Below, in pieces: positions 11,501 through 22,110 of a stretch of DNA of 64,000 nt. The translations under genes and the position numbers were made by a program. The stretch is from Epiperipatus broadwayi (taxonomy: Eukaryota; Onychophora; Udeonychophora; Euonychophora; Peripatidae): assembly GCA_028023455.1 (NCBI GenBank), contig JAQFVV010006294.1, positions 2,073,001 to 2,137,000 on the forward strand, in the 5' to 3' direction. Position 1 is the first letter of the stretch, and every line of letters starts with the position of its first letter. Below the pieces are notes generated by a model, which saw only the letters and a program-made list of their open reading frames with translations, made no database searches and had not been told where the DNA came from.

Positions 11501-13250
11501 TTCTTAATCTTCTCTACCAATATTCTCTGCATATCCGATGCATCAATCCATTTAATTTAACTTTAAAAATATTCAATAAACTTTTAAGTACTATTTGTAT
11601 TTCCATGGATCCATCTTTTATTCAACTATGTGTTCACTTTTTTATATATGTTTCCTTCTTGATACATTTAAACTTTCGTTTGGTATTTTTATAAATCTCT
11701 TTTAAAAAATAAAAAAAAAATGTTACCTTCAGAAAGGATATAACATTTTACTCCTTTGAATATCATATTATATAAAATAATTCATGAAATATAATTGTCT
11801 TATTACTATTTAAAAATAAATCTTGGATAAACTTATAAATAATATATTTCAATACATTTTTTTAATTAGACTTCGTATGATGTACGTGCTGTGGTTTTTT
11901 TTTTATGTACCAAAAAAGTTCTCCGGTTATGCATAAATAAAGCTGTATCAATAAATATTTCAAATATTTTTTTCAGTACTACAATTTATATCCATTTTAT
12001 TTCGTAGTATATCCATTTTTTATTGCGTAGTTTAGGTTAAACTTTTAGATAAAATACGACTGGTAAGTACTTTAAAAAATTAGAAAATCATCTCCACGAA
12101 GTTTCTAAATATATAATTTTTTTTAAAAAAACTTTCTTTTGCAAAACACTTTAAAATTATCAATTAGTTTTTGCAAAATAAACGATAAGAAAGTACCAAA
12201 AAAAATTGACTTTCTCCGGTTTCAATACATTATTAATCTCCCCCTATACCCCCATGCAATTCATATTTATAGTCTGTAAGAATACCTATTCCTATTGGTT
12301 AATTCTTACTTTAGCTTGAGAACAAATTTACATATTTTTAGTTTATAGTAGAGTTGAATTTCAAAATTAGAAATTATGACGTAATGAACTTAAAATATTA
12401 TTTAAAATATTACTTTTAAATAAATTATTATTTTATTAAAACCATTTAAACATTTAAAATAACTTTTAAAGCAATTTTAATAACTTATTCCATTTCTTAA
12501 TATTCAATTTATCTATATTTATTTAAATAAAATATTTAATTTTTATATTATGAATGTATTCGTCTTTATTACATTATTTAAACATGTTATACAATAGTTA
12601 ACTTAATGTTTAATACTATTTACTTTTATGATAGGCAATAATTCTATCCAATTCTATAATATAACTTTTAAAATATTTTAAACTTTGTTATTATTTCAAA
12701 CAAGCGTGTGTGTGAGAGTATACATTAAAAGTCACATGATTAATAACTTTGACAGACGATTTTTAATCTATTTCTCTGCCTAGATTTATAAAATTGATAC
12801 ACTTATTATATTATATAAAATAATTATAAAAAATTTGGAAGAACAATTTAGAAAATATAGAATTAGATATAATTTTCACCATCACAAAGTTTATTTTAAA
12901 AATATACTATATTAATTTTGATTATTTAAATATGATTACAAATCTAAATATAGCATTTATTAAATTATACGTTTTAAACTATTAAAATCGGATTTTTAAA
13001 TATACTTTTAATTTTTATAGCTGTGTTATTTAATATGGCCAGCTTTTACAACCATATGCAACAATATTTTAAGCTTTACATAACTATTTTTAAATGATTT
13101 TTATACTACGTATTCTCTTTAGCTTCAGATTGTGCTTTAAAGATATAATTGACTTAATATAATTAATGTATTAAACAAACATATTCTAAAATTTAAAATT
13201 TTTAGTAATTGACTGTTATAAACTATTACTGACCTATAGAAAAGGGCGCA
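8524..13250 (-). repeat. Element 1 upstream (5') LTR
   Basis: Partner of 644-5417. Relative to it there is a 10-bp insertion near 9131, a deletion of about 40 bp near 10680 and one of about 24 bp near 10727. The outer end reads TGCGCCC on the minus strand against TGTGCCC in the other LTR. It abuts the AT run 13251-13262, which separates it from element 2. Confidence 0.88.
12263..12272 (-). promoter_or_regulatory. TATA box in element 1 5' LTR
   Basis: Same minus-strand CTATAAATAT as in the other LTR, followed by a G-rich patch. As this is the upstream LTR, it is the copy expected to drive the element's transcript. The start would lie about 30 bases further on, near 12235. Confidence 0.5.
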
Positions 13251-13857
13251 ATATATATATATTGAAGCAATGGATCTGAAGCCCGATCCATGCTTCACAT
13301 CTTCCTATAAACTTAATTAGTATTGTAGACCTGAATTAAGTTTATAGTTCAATATCAGCAGGGTTTTGCATTAGAGTTAAAAATAATTATGCTTATCAAA
13401 TGTGTTTTACATTTAAATATTTTGTTTTAAATAAATTTCATTCTATTAATAAAAATTGCTTAACCTATTAGTCAAACATATATGTACATCTAGCGTATAT
13501 ATATGAGTTAATGCAAAATTCTGCTGAAATAAAATGCTTATTCTACTATAAAAAAATAATAATATATTGTTGTTAAAATTTTGTTAAAATATTTAGTATG
13601 ATTTGATTTTGAGATAAGCCTGCCAACATTTTCTAAAAGAATGTATAGTTTTAATTAGTGAGCCATTCAAGTGTAATTAAAGATGGCCTTCTCTTTCTTT
13701 CTTTTTAATTAAGAGAATTCAAACTTTGAAGTAAGAAAGTTAGAGTAAAAAAGTTAAAGTTATTTTTAGAAAGTAATTGCTTTGAAACAAAGGAGCATGG
13801 GGAGGCTTATCAAGATCTCAGATCATACAAACAATAGAAGGTAGCTGACAGTGAGGG

Positions 13858-13866
13858 TATAAATAG
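13858..13866 (+). promoter_or_regulatory. TATA box of element 2 5' LTR
   Basis: TATAAATAG in the context GTGAGGG-TATAAATAG-AAGGGAGAAC, a classical core promoter. The predicted start is about 30 bases downstream, at or near the first 31-bp repeat. The corresponding site in the 3' LTR (19821-19829) reads TATTAATAG, so only the 5' LTR keeps an intact box. Confidence 0.7.
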
Positions 13867-13888
13867 AAGGGAGAACAAAAGATTGATT

Positions 13889-13980
13889 ATTCAGATTTTT
13901 CTTTTTGAAGAATTCACATATTCAGATTTTTCTTTTTGAAGAATTCACATATTCAGATTTTTCCTTTTGAAGGATTCAGT
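13889..13980 (+). repeat. 31-bp tandem repeat in transcribed part of element 2 LTR
   Basis: Three units (13889-13919, 13920-13950, 13951-13980) share ATTCAGATTTTTCTTTTTGA. Weaker echoes of 'attcagattt' and 'tgattct' continue to about 14060. The same array is at 19852-19943 in the other LTR. Confidence 0.8.
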
Positions 13981-14178
13981 TGATTCTGATTTTCCTTGTG
14001 AAGGTGATTCTTTCAGAGTTTGCTATTGCAAGGTGCATTCAGATTTCTCTTAGGAGAACTCTGTCAGATTTTGTTCGTGATTTTATTCCCAAAAGTCTAC
14101 AACTGTTGTCTACAAATCATGAAGAAGCTTGAACCTGCTCACGCTAAAAATCATATAAGTTTGATAGGTTCTAATATG

Positions 14179-14216
14179 CTCGGCTAGGCAAATAAATAGC
14201 TTTGCCTATCGCCGAG
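14179..14216 (+). terminator. Poly(A)-signal hairpin, element 2 5' LTR
   Basis: CTCGGC-TAGGCAAA pairs with TTTGCCTATCGCCGAG, leaving a 2-base bulge, and the apical part contains AATAAA (14191-14196). Retroviral LTRs present their poly(A) signal in a comparable hairpin. In the 5' LTR this would need to be skipped, and in the 3' LTR (20142-20179) used. It would place the end of R about 15-25 bases downstream. Confidence 0.6.
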
Positions 14217-14395
14217 GTTCCGGAATACCATTCAAAATGCCTTAATATCCACTCAATAGTCATCTGAACTCTGTGCCGTGTCTGGAGAACTTTTCATGAA
14301 ACCATACTACATATTTTCATTGTCCGGACAACTACATCTCGACGGTCGGATCAAGCCACGAACGCCGTAGGGAACATGACCAAGGAAAAAGGACG

Positions 14396-14401
14396 GTAAT
14401 T
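14396..14401 (+). promoter_or_regulatory. Candidate splice donor in element 2 LTR
   Basis: GACG|GTAATT sits exactly where a GC-richer exon-like stretch (about 13890-14395) gives way to AT-rich, intron-like sequence. Candidate acceptors in the interior are TTGTTTCAG ending 17707 and TTCTCCACATACAG ending 18000. The 25-bp segment 17708-17732, bounded by AG and GTAAGT, could be a micro-exon. This is inference from consensus only. Confidence 0.4.
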
Positions 14402-15412
14402 GTATCTCCTCTATTGAACTATTTCTCATGCTACCTTTTGTTCATTTTTTTTCTAATTGCTTCATTGAATTGATATGTATTTGCTATGTAACCATTTTTA
14501 TTAGACGAGTCTTAATTATATATATATTGTGTGATCATCTATCTATATTTAACCTTTTCCCCTTCGCTATTCATCCTTACTAACCTGTGTAAATATTTAA
14601 TATCCCATTGCGGTTAAGTTTGATAGTTAATTTTTGTTCAGTAAAATCTCTTTCCAATTTTATTTATGTTTGTTAATCCAATACGAGCCAGTTTCTTTTG
14701 TGTGCCAACTTGATCTCTTTGATAACGCCTCTTTTGTCCGCCATTAGCTTTACGTATACCTGATTTAACTATATACGTTTTAAATAATTTTTAAACACTG
14801 TTTTTAGCGCAAAGCAATTAGAAATGCTTTGCGAAAGATTCTTTTTTTTTTATCGTACTTTATCGAGAAGATCGAGTTGACAATTTTTGATAAAATTGGG
14901 AAGAAAAGATTTAGACCGCAAACCTATTAATCCGTTTTTATTGTCTAATTATTTTGTTTCATTAATTTAGAGGAATAGCGGAGGCCATTATATCATTAGT
15001 CATATTATTAAAGTCATTAATTAAACATGATTTAACTATAAAAAGCTTGAGTTTCTTAATTATATTAAATGCTTTATTTTTACTTTTCAATGATCCAGGC
15101 ACGCATAACGCAAAACACATTTCTTAGTACTTTTACACACATTTAACTATTTAGCTCCTTAGGATTTCCCGTCCACGTCTCTACCGCTGTTGCTAAGCTT
15201 TGTGGCCGGTTGAAGAATAATTTATGTGTGGCTCAGATAGTGTTGTTCGGTTCATAATAGCTTCGAGACTAGACGAATAGGGCAGAGGTCATAGTATTCT
15301 TGATTAATATCTCGCGTATGGTTGGCCTTGAGGTACTTTCGCCTAGTATTCGAACTGGGTTAAATCAACATACATCATCTGACTGTCACAGTAGATTTTT
15401 TTTTCCGCATTC

Positions 15413-15440
15413 TGGACGCCCATCGTGTGGCTATTCGAAA
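15413..15440 (+). promoter_or_regulatory. Primer binding site of element 2 (tRNA-Lys type)
   Basis: TGGACGCCCATCGTGTGGCT, then ATTCGAA, closely follows TGGCGCCCAACGTGGGGCTCGAA, the complement of a tRNA-Lys 3' end, with a few single-base differences. It starts 22 bases inside the LTR, which is further than usual. Confidence 0.6.
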
Positions 15441-16610
15441 TTTTCCATACCCTGCAATGCCCTGTGTAGCATTTGTGTGTGTATAATGTTTTTTCTTTTT
15501 CTGTTTTAAATTGGTGAATAATATATATGTAGATTTTTTTTTCTCCTCGGATTGGACACATATATATAATGTTTTTTTTAAATAACATGAAATAATTGTT
15601 AGTTATACTTAATTTTTTTTGCTTCGAGTTTGTCTCCGTGGACGAATGTCATTTTTAAAAAAAAAAATTAGTACCCTGAGAAGTTAGTTTTAGTTGAATA
15701 TATTTATATAAAAATAATATATGTATAATGTTTCCGAGTTTTGTTTCCTAACGTGAGCCAAATGTCATTTTTTTGAATTAATTAAAAAGTTAAATGTGTC
15801 ATAAGCGAAACATTTTTTTTTCCCGAGTTTAATATATATAGGAAATGAATATTTTATATTTAAAAAGTTAACACTTCGTTTGTTGTTTTTTTTTTTGTGA
15901 TTATAAAATTAGATTTCAGAATTAAACCAATTTTTTTTTCCTAATGAGTAGTTTTGTCATGGCCAGTCGCCATAGTGATGTTTGTCTTATAAAGTATATC
16001 GCTTCGATGAGGCGGAAGTGTCAAATATATACCCACCCGCCCTCCCTTAAATTAGCTTTCGTACTTTAGATTATTTTTAGTATTGCTCAAATATGAGAAG
16101 TTTTGAAATAATAATGTTTTTCGAAATATAACATATATACGATAGTGTTAATATTTTAGTAAAAATTACAATTAGATAATAGAATTTTTTCTCCGTTTGT
16201 ATAAATTTTTGTGAAGATCTTAGATAACATTTTTTTCCGTTAATTGAAATTTTTTTTGAAGATCAAAAAGTTTTGATAAGTTCAAATTAACACGTGTCAA
16301 CATATGGTGTTAGCAAATATTTTTTTCACTTTCTCTGCGTTTCGTTTCTTTATATTGAATAATTGTAATCATGTAAATTTTTTTTTTTCCCTTTTTAAAG
16401 ATTTTGAAATTACGTTTCCTCGCAAACATATATAAATTAAGTTTTGTTTCAATACTAGCGAACTTAATTTTATCTTTATGAAAAGTAAATGCGTATGTTC
16501 GTTAATAAATATATATATTAAAGATATATTTTTGTATAACATATATGTCAGCCACCCTTTAATTAAGATTTTTTTTCTCCATTTCGGATTATGCTATTGA
16601 ATCATTTATT

Positions 16611-16722
16611 GAGTAACCGTTAGGTGAAGACCCTTTGAGTAACCGCTAGGTGAAGCCCTTGTTTTTTTAGTAACCATGTTTGGTGAAGACCCTTAGAGTA
16701 ACCGTTTAGGTGAAGACCCCTT
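16611..16722 (+). repeat. Fourfold repeat in element 2 leader
   Basis: Four units of about 26 bp share 'agtaaccg.taggtgaagaccc'. The third unit is degenerate (agtaaccatgtttggtgaag). Confidence 0.75.
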
Positions 16723-17105
16723 ACATTGTAGAGTTCTCGATTGCTGTGTAGCCTGAAATAATAGGTCTATGTCCGTAATCATTGCTTCCTTGTCATAGTT
16801 GCGACCAGCGTTTACTAGCCTGAAATAATAGGAGTATGCGGTTGGCAATTTGACATCTTTCTAATAAATTCATGTACATGATAATAAAAGAAATATTTGT
16901 ATAGGTATATCTGTTTGTATATTTATATGTAGTCACATATATGCTTATTTAATGATGTACATATTCATATATATGGATGCATATGGTATACACTTCGTTA
17001 TAGTTCGGTAAAACCCGTTTTTATATAAATGTTTTTGAAACAGTTTTTGATTTCAATGCGTGATTCTGTAAAATTGCTTGATAATTGTTAATCTATTTCG
17101 GGTTG

Positions 17106-17282
17106 TGACCAAAATGGTAGTTGGTTTCGATCCCAGGTTCATAATTCGGAGTGGCAGTTATCATGGGATTTTACTTTTATTTTTAATTTTTTGTGTATAT
17201 TTTGTTTTGTTAATCATACTTTGGCTGTTTGAATTTTTTTTTGTGTCTTGACCAAAATGGTAACTGGTTTCGATCCCAGGTC
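17106..17282 (+). repeat. Duplicated 34-bp block resembling a tRNA T-arm
   Basis: TGACCAAAATGGTAGTTGGT, continuing TTCGATCCCAGG, occurs at 17106-17139 and, with one or two changes, at 17249-17282. GTTTCGATCCC resembles a Pol III B box (GGTTCGANNCC), but there is no matching A box, so I do not call a tRNA. Confidence 0.6.
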
Positions 17283-18107
17283 AGACAAATTACCGTACTT
17301 AGTTGTTATACGTCTTAGATTTAAATAATATTGTGTCATTTAAAATAGCATTTACTTATTCATGCATAGATTTTTTTGAAAGTGAAGTGAAAATCAAAAT
17401 AAATTGTAATCGCATTAAATTTTATAAACCCTTATAAATGTGTGCTTGGATCATTATCCATTAATATGTATATTTGATATGGCCATTGTCTTGTCGACTG
17501 GCGCCCTTCTCAAATAAATTTGTCGGCAAGTGCAATCTCTCATATCAGATGTCAAATAAACCAAACTATAGTAGATGATCAAAATAACAATGTATGCTTA
17601 GTGAGCCAAAATAATTTTTAAACATGACTTATGTATATTTTGCTCACATATTTCTTTATATATATATATACTTGTATTAATGTAAATGCATTTTTTAGTT
17701 GTTTCAGGTGTCAGAGAAAGCCAGGTCAAGCTGTAAGTGGATTATTTTAGTTATATTAACATAGTAATGATATTTTAATGAAATATAAATAAAGTAAAGT
17801 GAGGAGAATAATATGTGGTATAGTTATTAAAGACAGACATGGCAGGATTTTATATATTTTCATGTATAAACAGATACATATAGGCATAGGGTTAAGATAG
17901 GACCTCGTGAGGTAGGCAAAGTTAATTTCTGAAAACATAAATAAAGAATTTAGAATACTGACTTATTTTTTAAAGAACTAAAATTTTTCTCCACATACAG
18001 GATATAGCTCCTAGATACACGTAATACAATATACTTATATAGATTGGTATTAAAATACGTTTTAGAAATAAATTGTTTTATAACAAAATAGCCAATATTA
18101 GTCAAAA

Positions 18108-18980
18108 ATGGAGGAACAGAAGAGAGGCGAAGTTTATAGGTCAATACGTACTCATAGTGACCAAGACAACAATGTGAAAGATCTCATCACAGAAATGAGA
18201 CAAGGATACAAAATGATGATGAACATGTTCCAAGAATTCATGAATATGACATCACAAAGAATGAACCGTTTGGAGGAAAACATGGGTCTCCAGCAACAAC
18301 ATACTACCAGAACAAAAGTATTACCAGATGATGATAATCAGGGAAAGGGACAAGACCAACAAGAGCAAGGTGATATTCAGGTTGAATCACTGATTGATGA
18401 AGAAGCATGTAAAGATAGTCACCACTTGGACTTGTCAGTCAAACACAGAAGGCAAAGTGGAGAACAAAATTGTCGAATCATAGAGGATAGCAAGAGCACA
18501 ATGATGCTTCAGACTGTGGATTTGGTAAATGAAACTGAAAAGATGGGACAAGACATTAATAAAATGAGTGACTTGACTGGAGCTACTCCGATACATTTGC
18601 AGTATGGCACAGCATGTCTTCAGGTATTCAAAACCAAAATCTTAGTGGAAGATGAGAAAATAGACCAACTAGGAAACCAAAAGATCACAAGCAAACGATT
18701 AAGACGGGCAGTGCTGCATCGGAAGACAAAACGAAACCGCCAATATCAATTCAGGCAAAGGAAGCAAGTGTGGCTGAGAGATCTGAGGCCAACTAGTATA
18801 GTGCAGAGAGAAGTAAAAAAGTTTTTTCCAATATATAAAGGCCCTCATTTGTTAAAAAAGAAGTGTGGAATAAGTGTTTTGTTTTGGAAAAATAATCTCA
18901 GCATAAAAAGAGAATATAATATTAGAAACAGAAACTTAAAACCTTATATACCACCGGACCCCGGAAAATATGCAAATTAA
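18108..18980 (+). CDS. Element 2 ORF: coiled-coil Gag-like N-terminus fused to integrase C-terminus
   Basis: 290 residues, with MEEQKRG at the start. Residues 22-62 form a Met/Gln-rich coiled coil (LITEMRQGYKMMMNMFQEF), and 70-150 are acidic, Gln-rich and probably disordered. At 155-170, DLTGATPIHLQYG matches the TG-x-(S/T)-P-x-x-L-x-x-G box at the end of the gypsy integrase core. A basic helix follows (196-220). VWLRD (221-225), FFPIYKGPHLL (239-249) and LKPYIPP (277-283) are the start, GPY/F box and closing motif of the integrase C-terminal domain. The box has GPH where GPY/F is usual. Protease, RT, RNase H and the catalytic DDE residues are absent, so the protein cannot be an integrase. 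The deletion junction is near residue 150, yet the frame is open throughout. This is the same domain architecture as the element 1 ORF, with no obvious sequence identity outside the motifs. Its function is unknown. Confidence 0.85.
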   Translation: MEEQKRGEVYRSIRTHSDQDNNVKDLITEMRQGYKMMMNMFQEFMNMTSQRMNRLEENMGLQQQHTTRTKVLPDDDNQGKGQDQQEQGDIQVESLIDEEACKDSHHLDLSVKHRRQSGEQNCRIIEDSKSTMMLQTVDLVNETEKMGQDINKMSDLTGATPIHLQYGTACLQVFKTKILVEDEKIDQLGNQKITSKRLRRAVLHRKTKRNRQYQFRQRKQVWLRDLRPTSIVQREVKKFFPIYKGPHLLKKKCGISVLFWKNNLSIKREYNIRNRNLKPYIPPDPGKYAN

Positions 18981-19219
18981 AAATAGATACATACCATGTT
19001 AGAATAAATACAACACAGACCCGATTTAAGACAGAAGATTGAATCATGGATAAACCGTGAGATATAATAAAGTAAAGAAAACACCGTAGGTAGCAACAAA
19101 TTAAATATTACAGCAAATAAAGAGTAGGCTTGAACTCACCTGGCACAAATTCTTACCTCTGACCTGAAGCAACAGCATTTTTTTTTAACATTTTTTTTTG
19201 CTCACTAACTATTGGGAAA
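18981..19219 (+). other. Element 2 3' untranslated stretch and polypurine tract
   Basis: AT-rich non-coding sequence after the ORF, ending in TTGGGAAA directly before the LTR. GGGAAA (19214-19219) is a short, weak candidate polypurine tract. Confidence 0.45.
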
Positions 19220-21353
19220 TGAAGCAATGGATCTGAAGCCCGATCCATGCTTCACATCTTCCTATAAACTTAATTAGTATTGTAGACCTGAATTAAGTTT
19301 ATAGTTCAATATCAGCAGGGTTTTGCATTAGAGTTAAAAATAATTATGCTTATCAAATGTGTTTTACATTTAAATATTTTGTTTTAAATAAATTTCATTC
19401 TATTAATAAAAATTGCTTAACCTATTAGTCAAACATATATGTACATCTAGCGTATATATATATGAGTTAATGCAAAATTCTATTCTGCTGAAATAAAATG
19501 CTTATTCTACTATAAAAAAATAATAATATATTGTTGTTAAAATTTTGTTAAAATATTTAGTATGATTTGATTTTGAGATAAGCCTGCCAACATTTTCTAA
19601 AAGAATGTATAGTTTTAATTAGTGAGCCATTCAAGTGTAATTAAAGATGGCCTTCTCTTTCTTTCTTTTTAATTAAGAGAATTCAAACTTTGAAGTAAGA
19701 AAGTTAGAGTAAAAAAGTTAAAGTTATTTTTAGAAAGTGTTGCTTTGAAACAAAGGAGCATGGGGAGGCTTATCAAGATCTCAGATCATACAAACAATAG
19801 AAGGTAGCTGACAGTGAGGGTATTAATAGAAGGGAGAACAAAAGATTGATTATTCAGATTTTTCTTTTTGAAGAATTCACATATTCAGATTTTTCTTTTT
19901 GAAGAATTCACATATTCAGATTTTTCCTTTTGAAGGATTCAGTTGATTCTGATTTTCCTTGTGAAGGTGATTCTTTCAGAGTTTGCTATTGCAAGGTGCA
20001 TTCAGATTTCTCTTAGGAGAACTCTGTCAGATTTTGTTCGTGATTTTATTCCCAAAAGTCTACAACTGTTGTCTACAAATCATGAAGAAGCTTGAACCTG
20101 CTCACGCTAAAAATCATATAAGTTTGATAGATTCTAATATGCTCGGCTAGGCAAATAAATAGCTTTGCCTATCGCCGAGGTTCCGGAATACCATTCAAAA
20201 TGCCTTAATATCCACTCAATAGTCATCTGAACTCTGTGCCGTGTCTGGAGAACTTTTCATGAAACCATACTACATATTTTCATTGTCCGGACAACTACAT
20301 CTCGACGGTCGGATCAAGCCACGAACGCCGTAGGGAACATGACCAAGGAAAAAGGACGGTAATTGTATCTCCTCTATTGAACTATTTCTTATGCTACCTT
20401 TTGTTCATTTTTTTTCTAATTGCTTCATTGAATTGATATGTATTTGCTATGTAACCATTTTTATTAGACGAGTCTTAATTATATATATATTGTGTGATCA
20501 TCTATCTATATTTAACCTTTTTCCCTTCGCTATTCTTCCTTACTAACCTGTGTAAATATTTAATATCCCATTGCAGTTAAGTTTGATAGTTAATTTTTGT
20601 TCAGTAAAATCTCTTTCCAATTTTATTTATGTTTGTTAATCCAATACGAGCCAGTTTCTTTTGTGTGCCAACTTGATCTCTTTGATAACGCCTCTTTTGT
20701 CTGCCATTAGCTTTACATATACCTGATTTAACTATATACGTTTTAAATAATTTTTAAACACTGTTTTTAGCGCAAAGCAATTAGAAATGCTTTGCGAAAG
20801 ATTCTTTTTTTTTTATCGTACTTTATCGAGAAGATCGAGTTGACAATTTTTGATAAAATTGGGAAGAAAAGATTTAGACCGCAAACCTATTAATCCGTTT
20901 TTATTGTCTAATTATTTTGTTTCATTAATTTAGAGGAATAGCGGAGGCCATTATATCATTAGTCATATTATTAAAGTCATTAATTAAACATGATTTAACT
21001 ATAAAAAGCTTGAGTTTCTTAATTATATTAAATGCTTTATTTTTACTTTTCAATGATCCAGGCACGCATAATGCAAAACACATTTCTTAGTACTTTTACA
21101 CACATTTAACTATTTAGCTCCTTAGGATTTCCCGTCCATGTCTCTACCGCTGTTGCTAAGCTTTGTGGCCGGTTGAAGAATAATTTATGTGTGGCTCAGA
21201 TAGTGTTGTTCGGTTCATAATAGCTTCGAGACTAGACGAATAGGGCAGAGGTCATAGTATTCTTGATTAATATCTCGCGTATGGTTGGCCTTGAGGTACT
21301 TTCGCCTAGTATTCGAACTGGGTTAAATCAACATACATCATCTGACTGTCACA
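19220..21353 (+). repeat. Element 2 3' LTR
   Basis: Near-identical to 13263-15390. Noted differences include an inserted 'tattc' near 19481, loss of two bases near 19739 and the TATA change TATAAATAG to TATTAATAG at 19821. The poly(A)-signal hairpin is intact at 20142-20179 and the donor-like GACG|GTAAT lies at 20359. It is followed by AT dinucleotides and the right half of the dispersed unit. Confidence 0.9.
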
Positions 21354-21945
21354 ATATATTATATGATCACTCATATATTAACTTTAGGAAACCACAGATA
21401 TGGCATAGCATAAGTCAGGCATATTTTAACTGTAGATAAATTCATAAAGTTATTAATAATGTTGAGACCCTGTACCCAATGTACTCATCATGATACACCT
21501 GTGAATGTAACCTAATGCACTTGCTATATTATTACTAATTTCTTTAAATAAACACATATCTAAATGTATTCATGTTTATTGTATTATTCAAAGCTCATTT
21601 CCATTCAACCAACCCTTTCTAAATTATCATGTTTAGTTAAGTTAGAATACATTCATGCATCTAACAGTCATTGGTATGTGTGTCTATTTAGTTAATTGAC
21701 CTGAATTATATTCAAAATTTCTCTGAGTCTTGAGTTCCACTCTTTACTACTGCCGGCAGGTGAATTAAAGAAGTATGAGTGTAGCTTCATATATGTCATT
21801 CATAAGGTATTAAATCATGGAGCATTGGTGAAGGAACTGAGATGTAAGCTGATTCGAGGTCTCAACCCTTCATCTAGATCAGCTTTGGATCAATTTTCCA
21901 AAACTCTGGGTTTTGTTGCGTAAATGTACAAATATGACCATTACA
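21354..21945. repeat. Dispersed repeat unit, right half, copy A
   Basis: Matches 30101-30713 from the AT tract and 'atgatcactc' to the common end 'atgaccattaca', after which the two copies diverge. Together with 1-561 it forms a unit of about 1.2 kb that was split by the two LTR elements. It is non-coding. Confidence 0.8.
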
Positions 21946-21952
21946 GGATATA

Positions 21953-22110
21953 TTTTTTCTCTGGGTATGGTGCTCCAACATGCAGGCTATGACTATTTCC
22001 CATGCCCTGAATAGGTCCTTAAAATATAGGGAAAATTTTTTCTCCTAGGTATGGATGCACAATTGGGAGGCTCATTAATCACTTCCATGGCCCTGAATAG
22101 ATAATACAAT
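21953..22110. repeat. Diverged tandem duplication
   Basis: Two units of about 80 bp, near 21953-22018 and 22038-22102, share ttttttctc, ggtatgg, a gcaggct/gaggct core and ccctgaatag. It is old and degenerate. Confidence 0.5.

Larger units (their letters stand above)
644..13250 (-). mobile_element. LTR element 1: long-LTR Ty3/gypsy-derived, non-autonomous
   Basis: Two direct repeats of about 4.75 kb (644-5417 and 8524-13250) enclose a 3.1-kb interior. Read on the minus strand, the LTR starts TG(T/C)GCCC and ends GGTTAGA. A tRNA-Lys-like primer binding site follows the upstream LTR after three bases, and a polypurine tract precedes the downstream LTR. The interior codes for a coiled-coil plus integrase-tail protein, with no protease, reverse transcriptase or RNase H. 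Both outer flanks are AT dinucleotide runs, so the target duplication (4 or 6 bp of AT) cannot be sized. The LTR end is not the usual CA, which is odd. The element is best described as a LARD-like derivative of a gypsy element. Confidence 0.85.
13263..15390 (+). repeat. Element 2 5' LTR
   Basis: 2,128 bp. In order it holds about 600 bp of AT-rich U3, a TATA box, a 31-bp tandem repeat, a GC-richer segment with a poly(A)-signal hairpin, a splice-donor-like GACG|GTAAT at 14396, another AT-rich kilobase and a GC-richer end (15130-15390). Confidence 0.9.
15441..18107 (+). other. Element 2 non-coding leader with iterated modules
   Basis: About 2.7 kb without a credible ORF. It is built from several kinds of short diverged repeats. 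Three 'cgag/cgga...tttt' blocks lie near 15548, 15622 and 15733, the last two each followed by aatgtcattttt. An array of GAGTAACCG-TTAGGTGAAGACCC units spans 16611-16722. Two AGCCTGAAATAATAGG copies lie near 16748 and 16818. Two copies of a 34-bp block are at 17106 and 17249. A stray TGGCGCCC at 17500-17507 resembles the start of a primer site. It may be an intron if the LTR donor is used. Confidence 0.55.
13263..21353 (+). mobile_element. LTR element 2: long-LTR Ty3/gypsy-derived, non-autonomous
   Basis: Direct repeats 13263-15390 and 19220-21353 begin TGAAGCAATGG and end CTGTCACA, the standard TG...CA form. The interior (15391-19219) has a tRNA-Lys-like primer site, a 2.7-kb non-coding leader, one 290-codon ORF and a short GGGAAA before the downstream LTR. 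AT dinucleotides flank both ends (13251-13262; 21354-21359), consistent with a 4- or 6-bp target duplication. The LTRs look more alike than those of element 1, so this is the younger insertion. It landed right beside element 1 in the same AT tract. Confidence 0.9.

Noticed and set aside
15300-15588. Overlapping ORFs on both strands at the element 2 LTR/interior junction
   Set aside because: They cross the LTR end and primer site; no coding features.
17500-17520. TGGCGCCC as an additional primer binding site in element 2
   Set aside because: More than 2 kb from the LTR and not followed by further tRNA complementarity.
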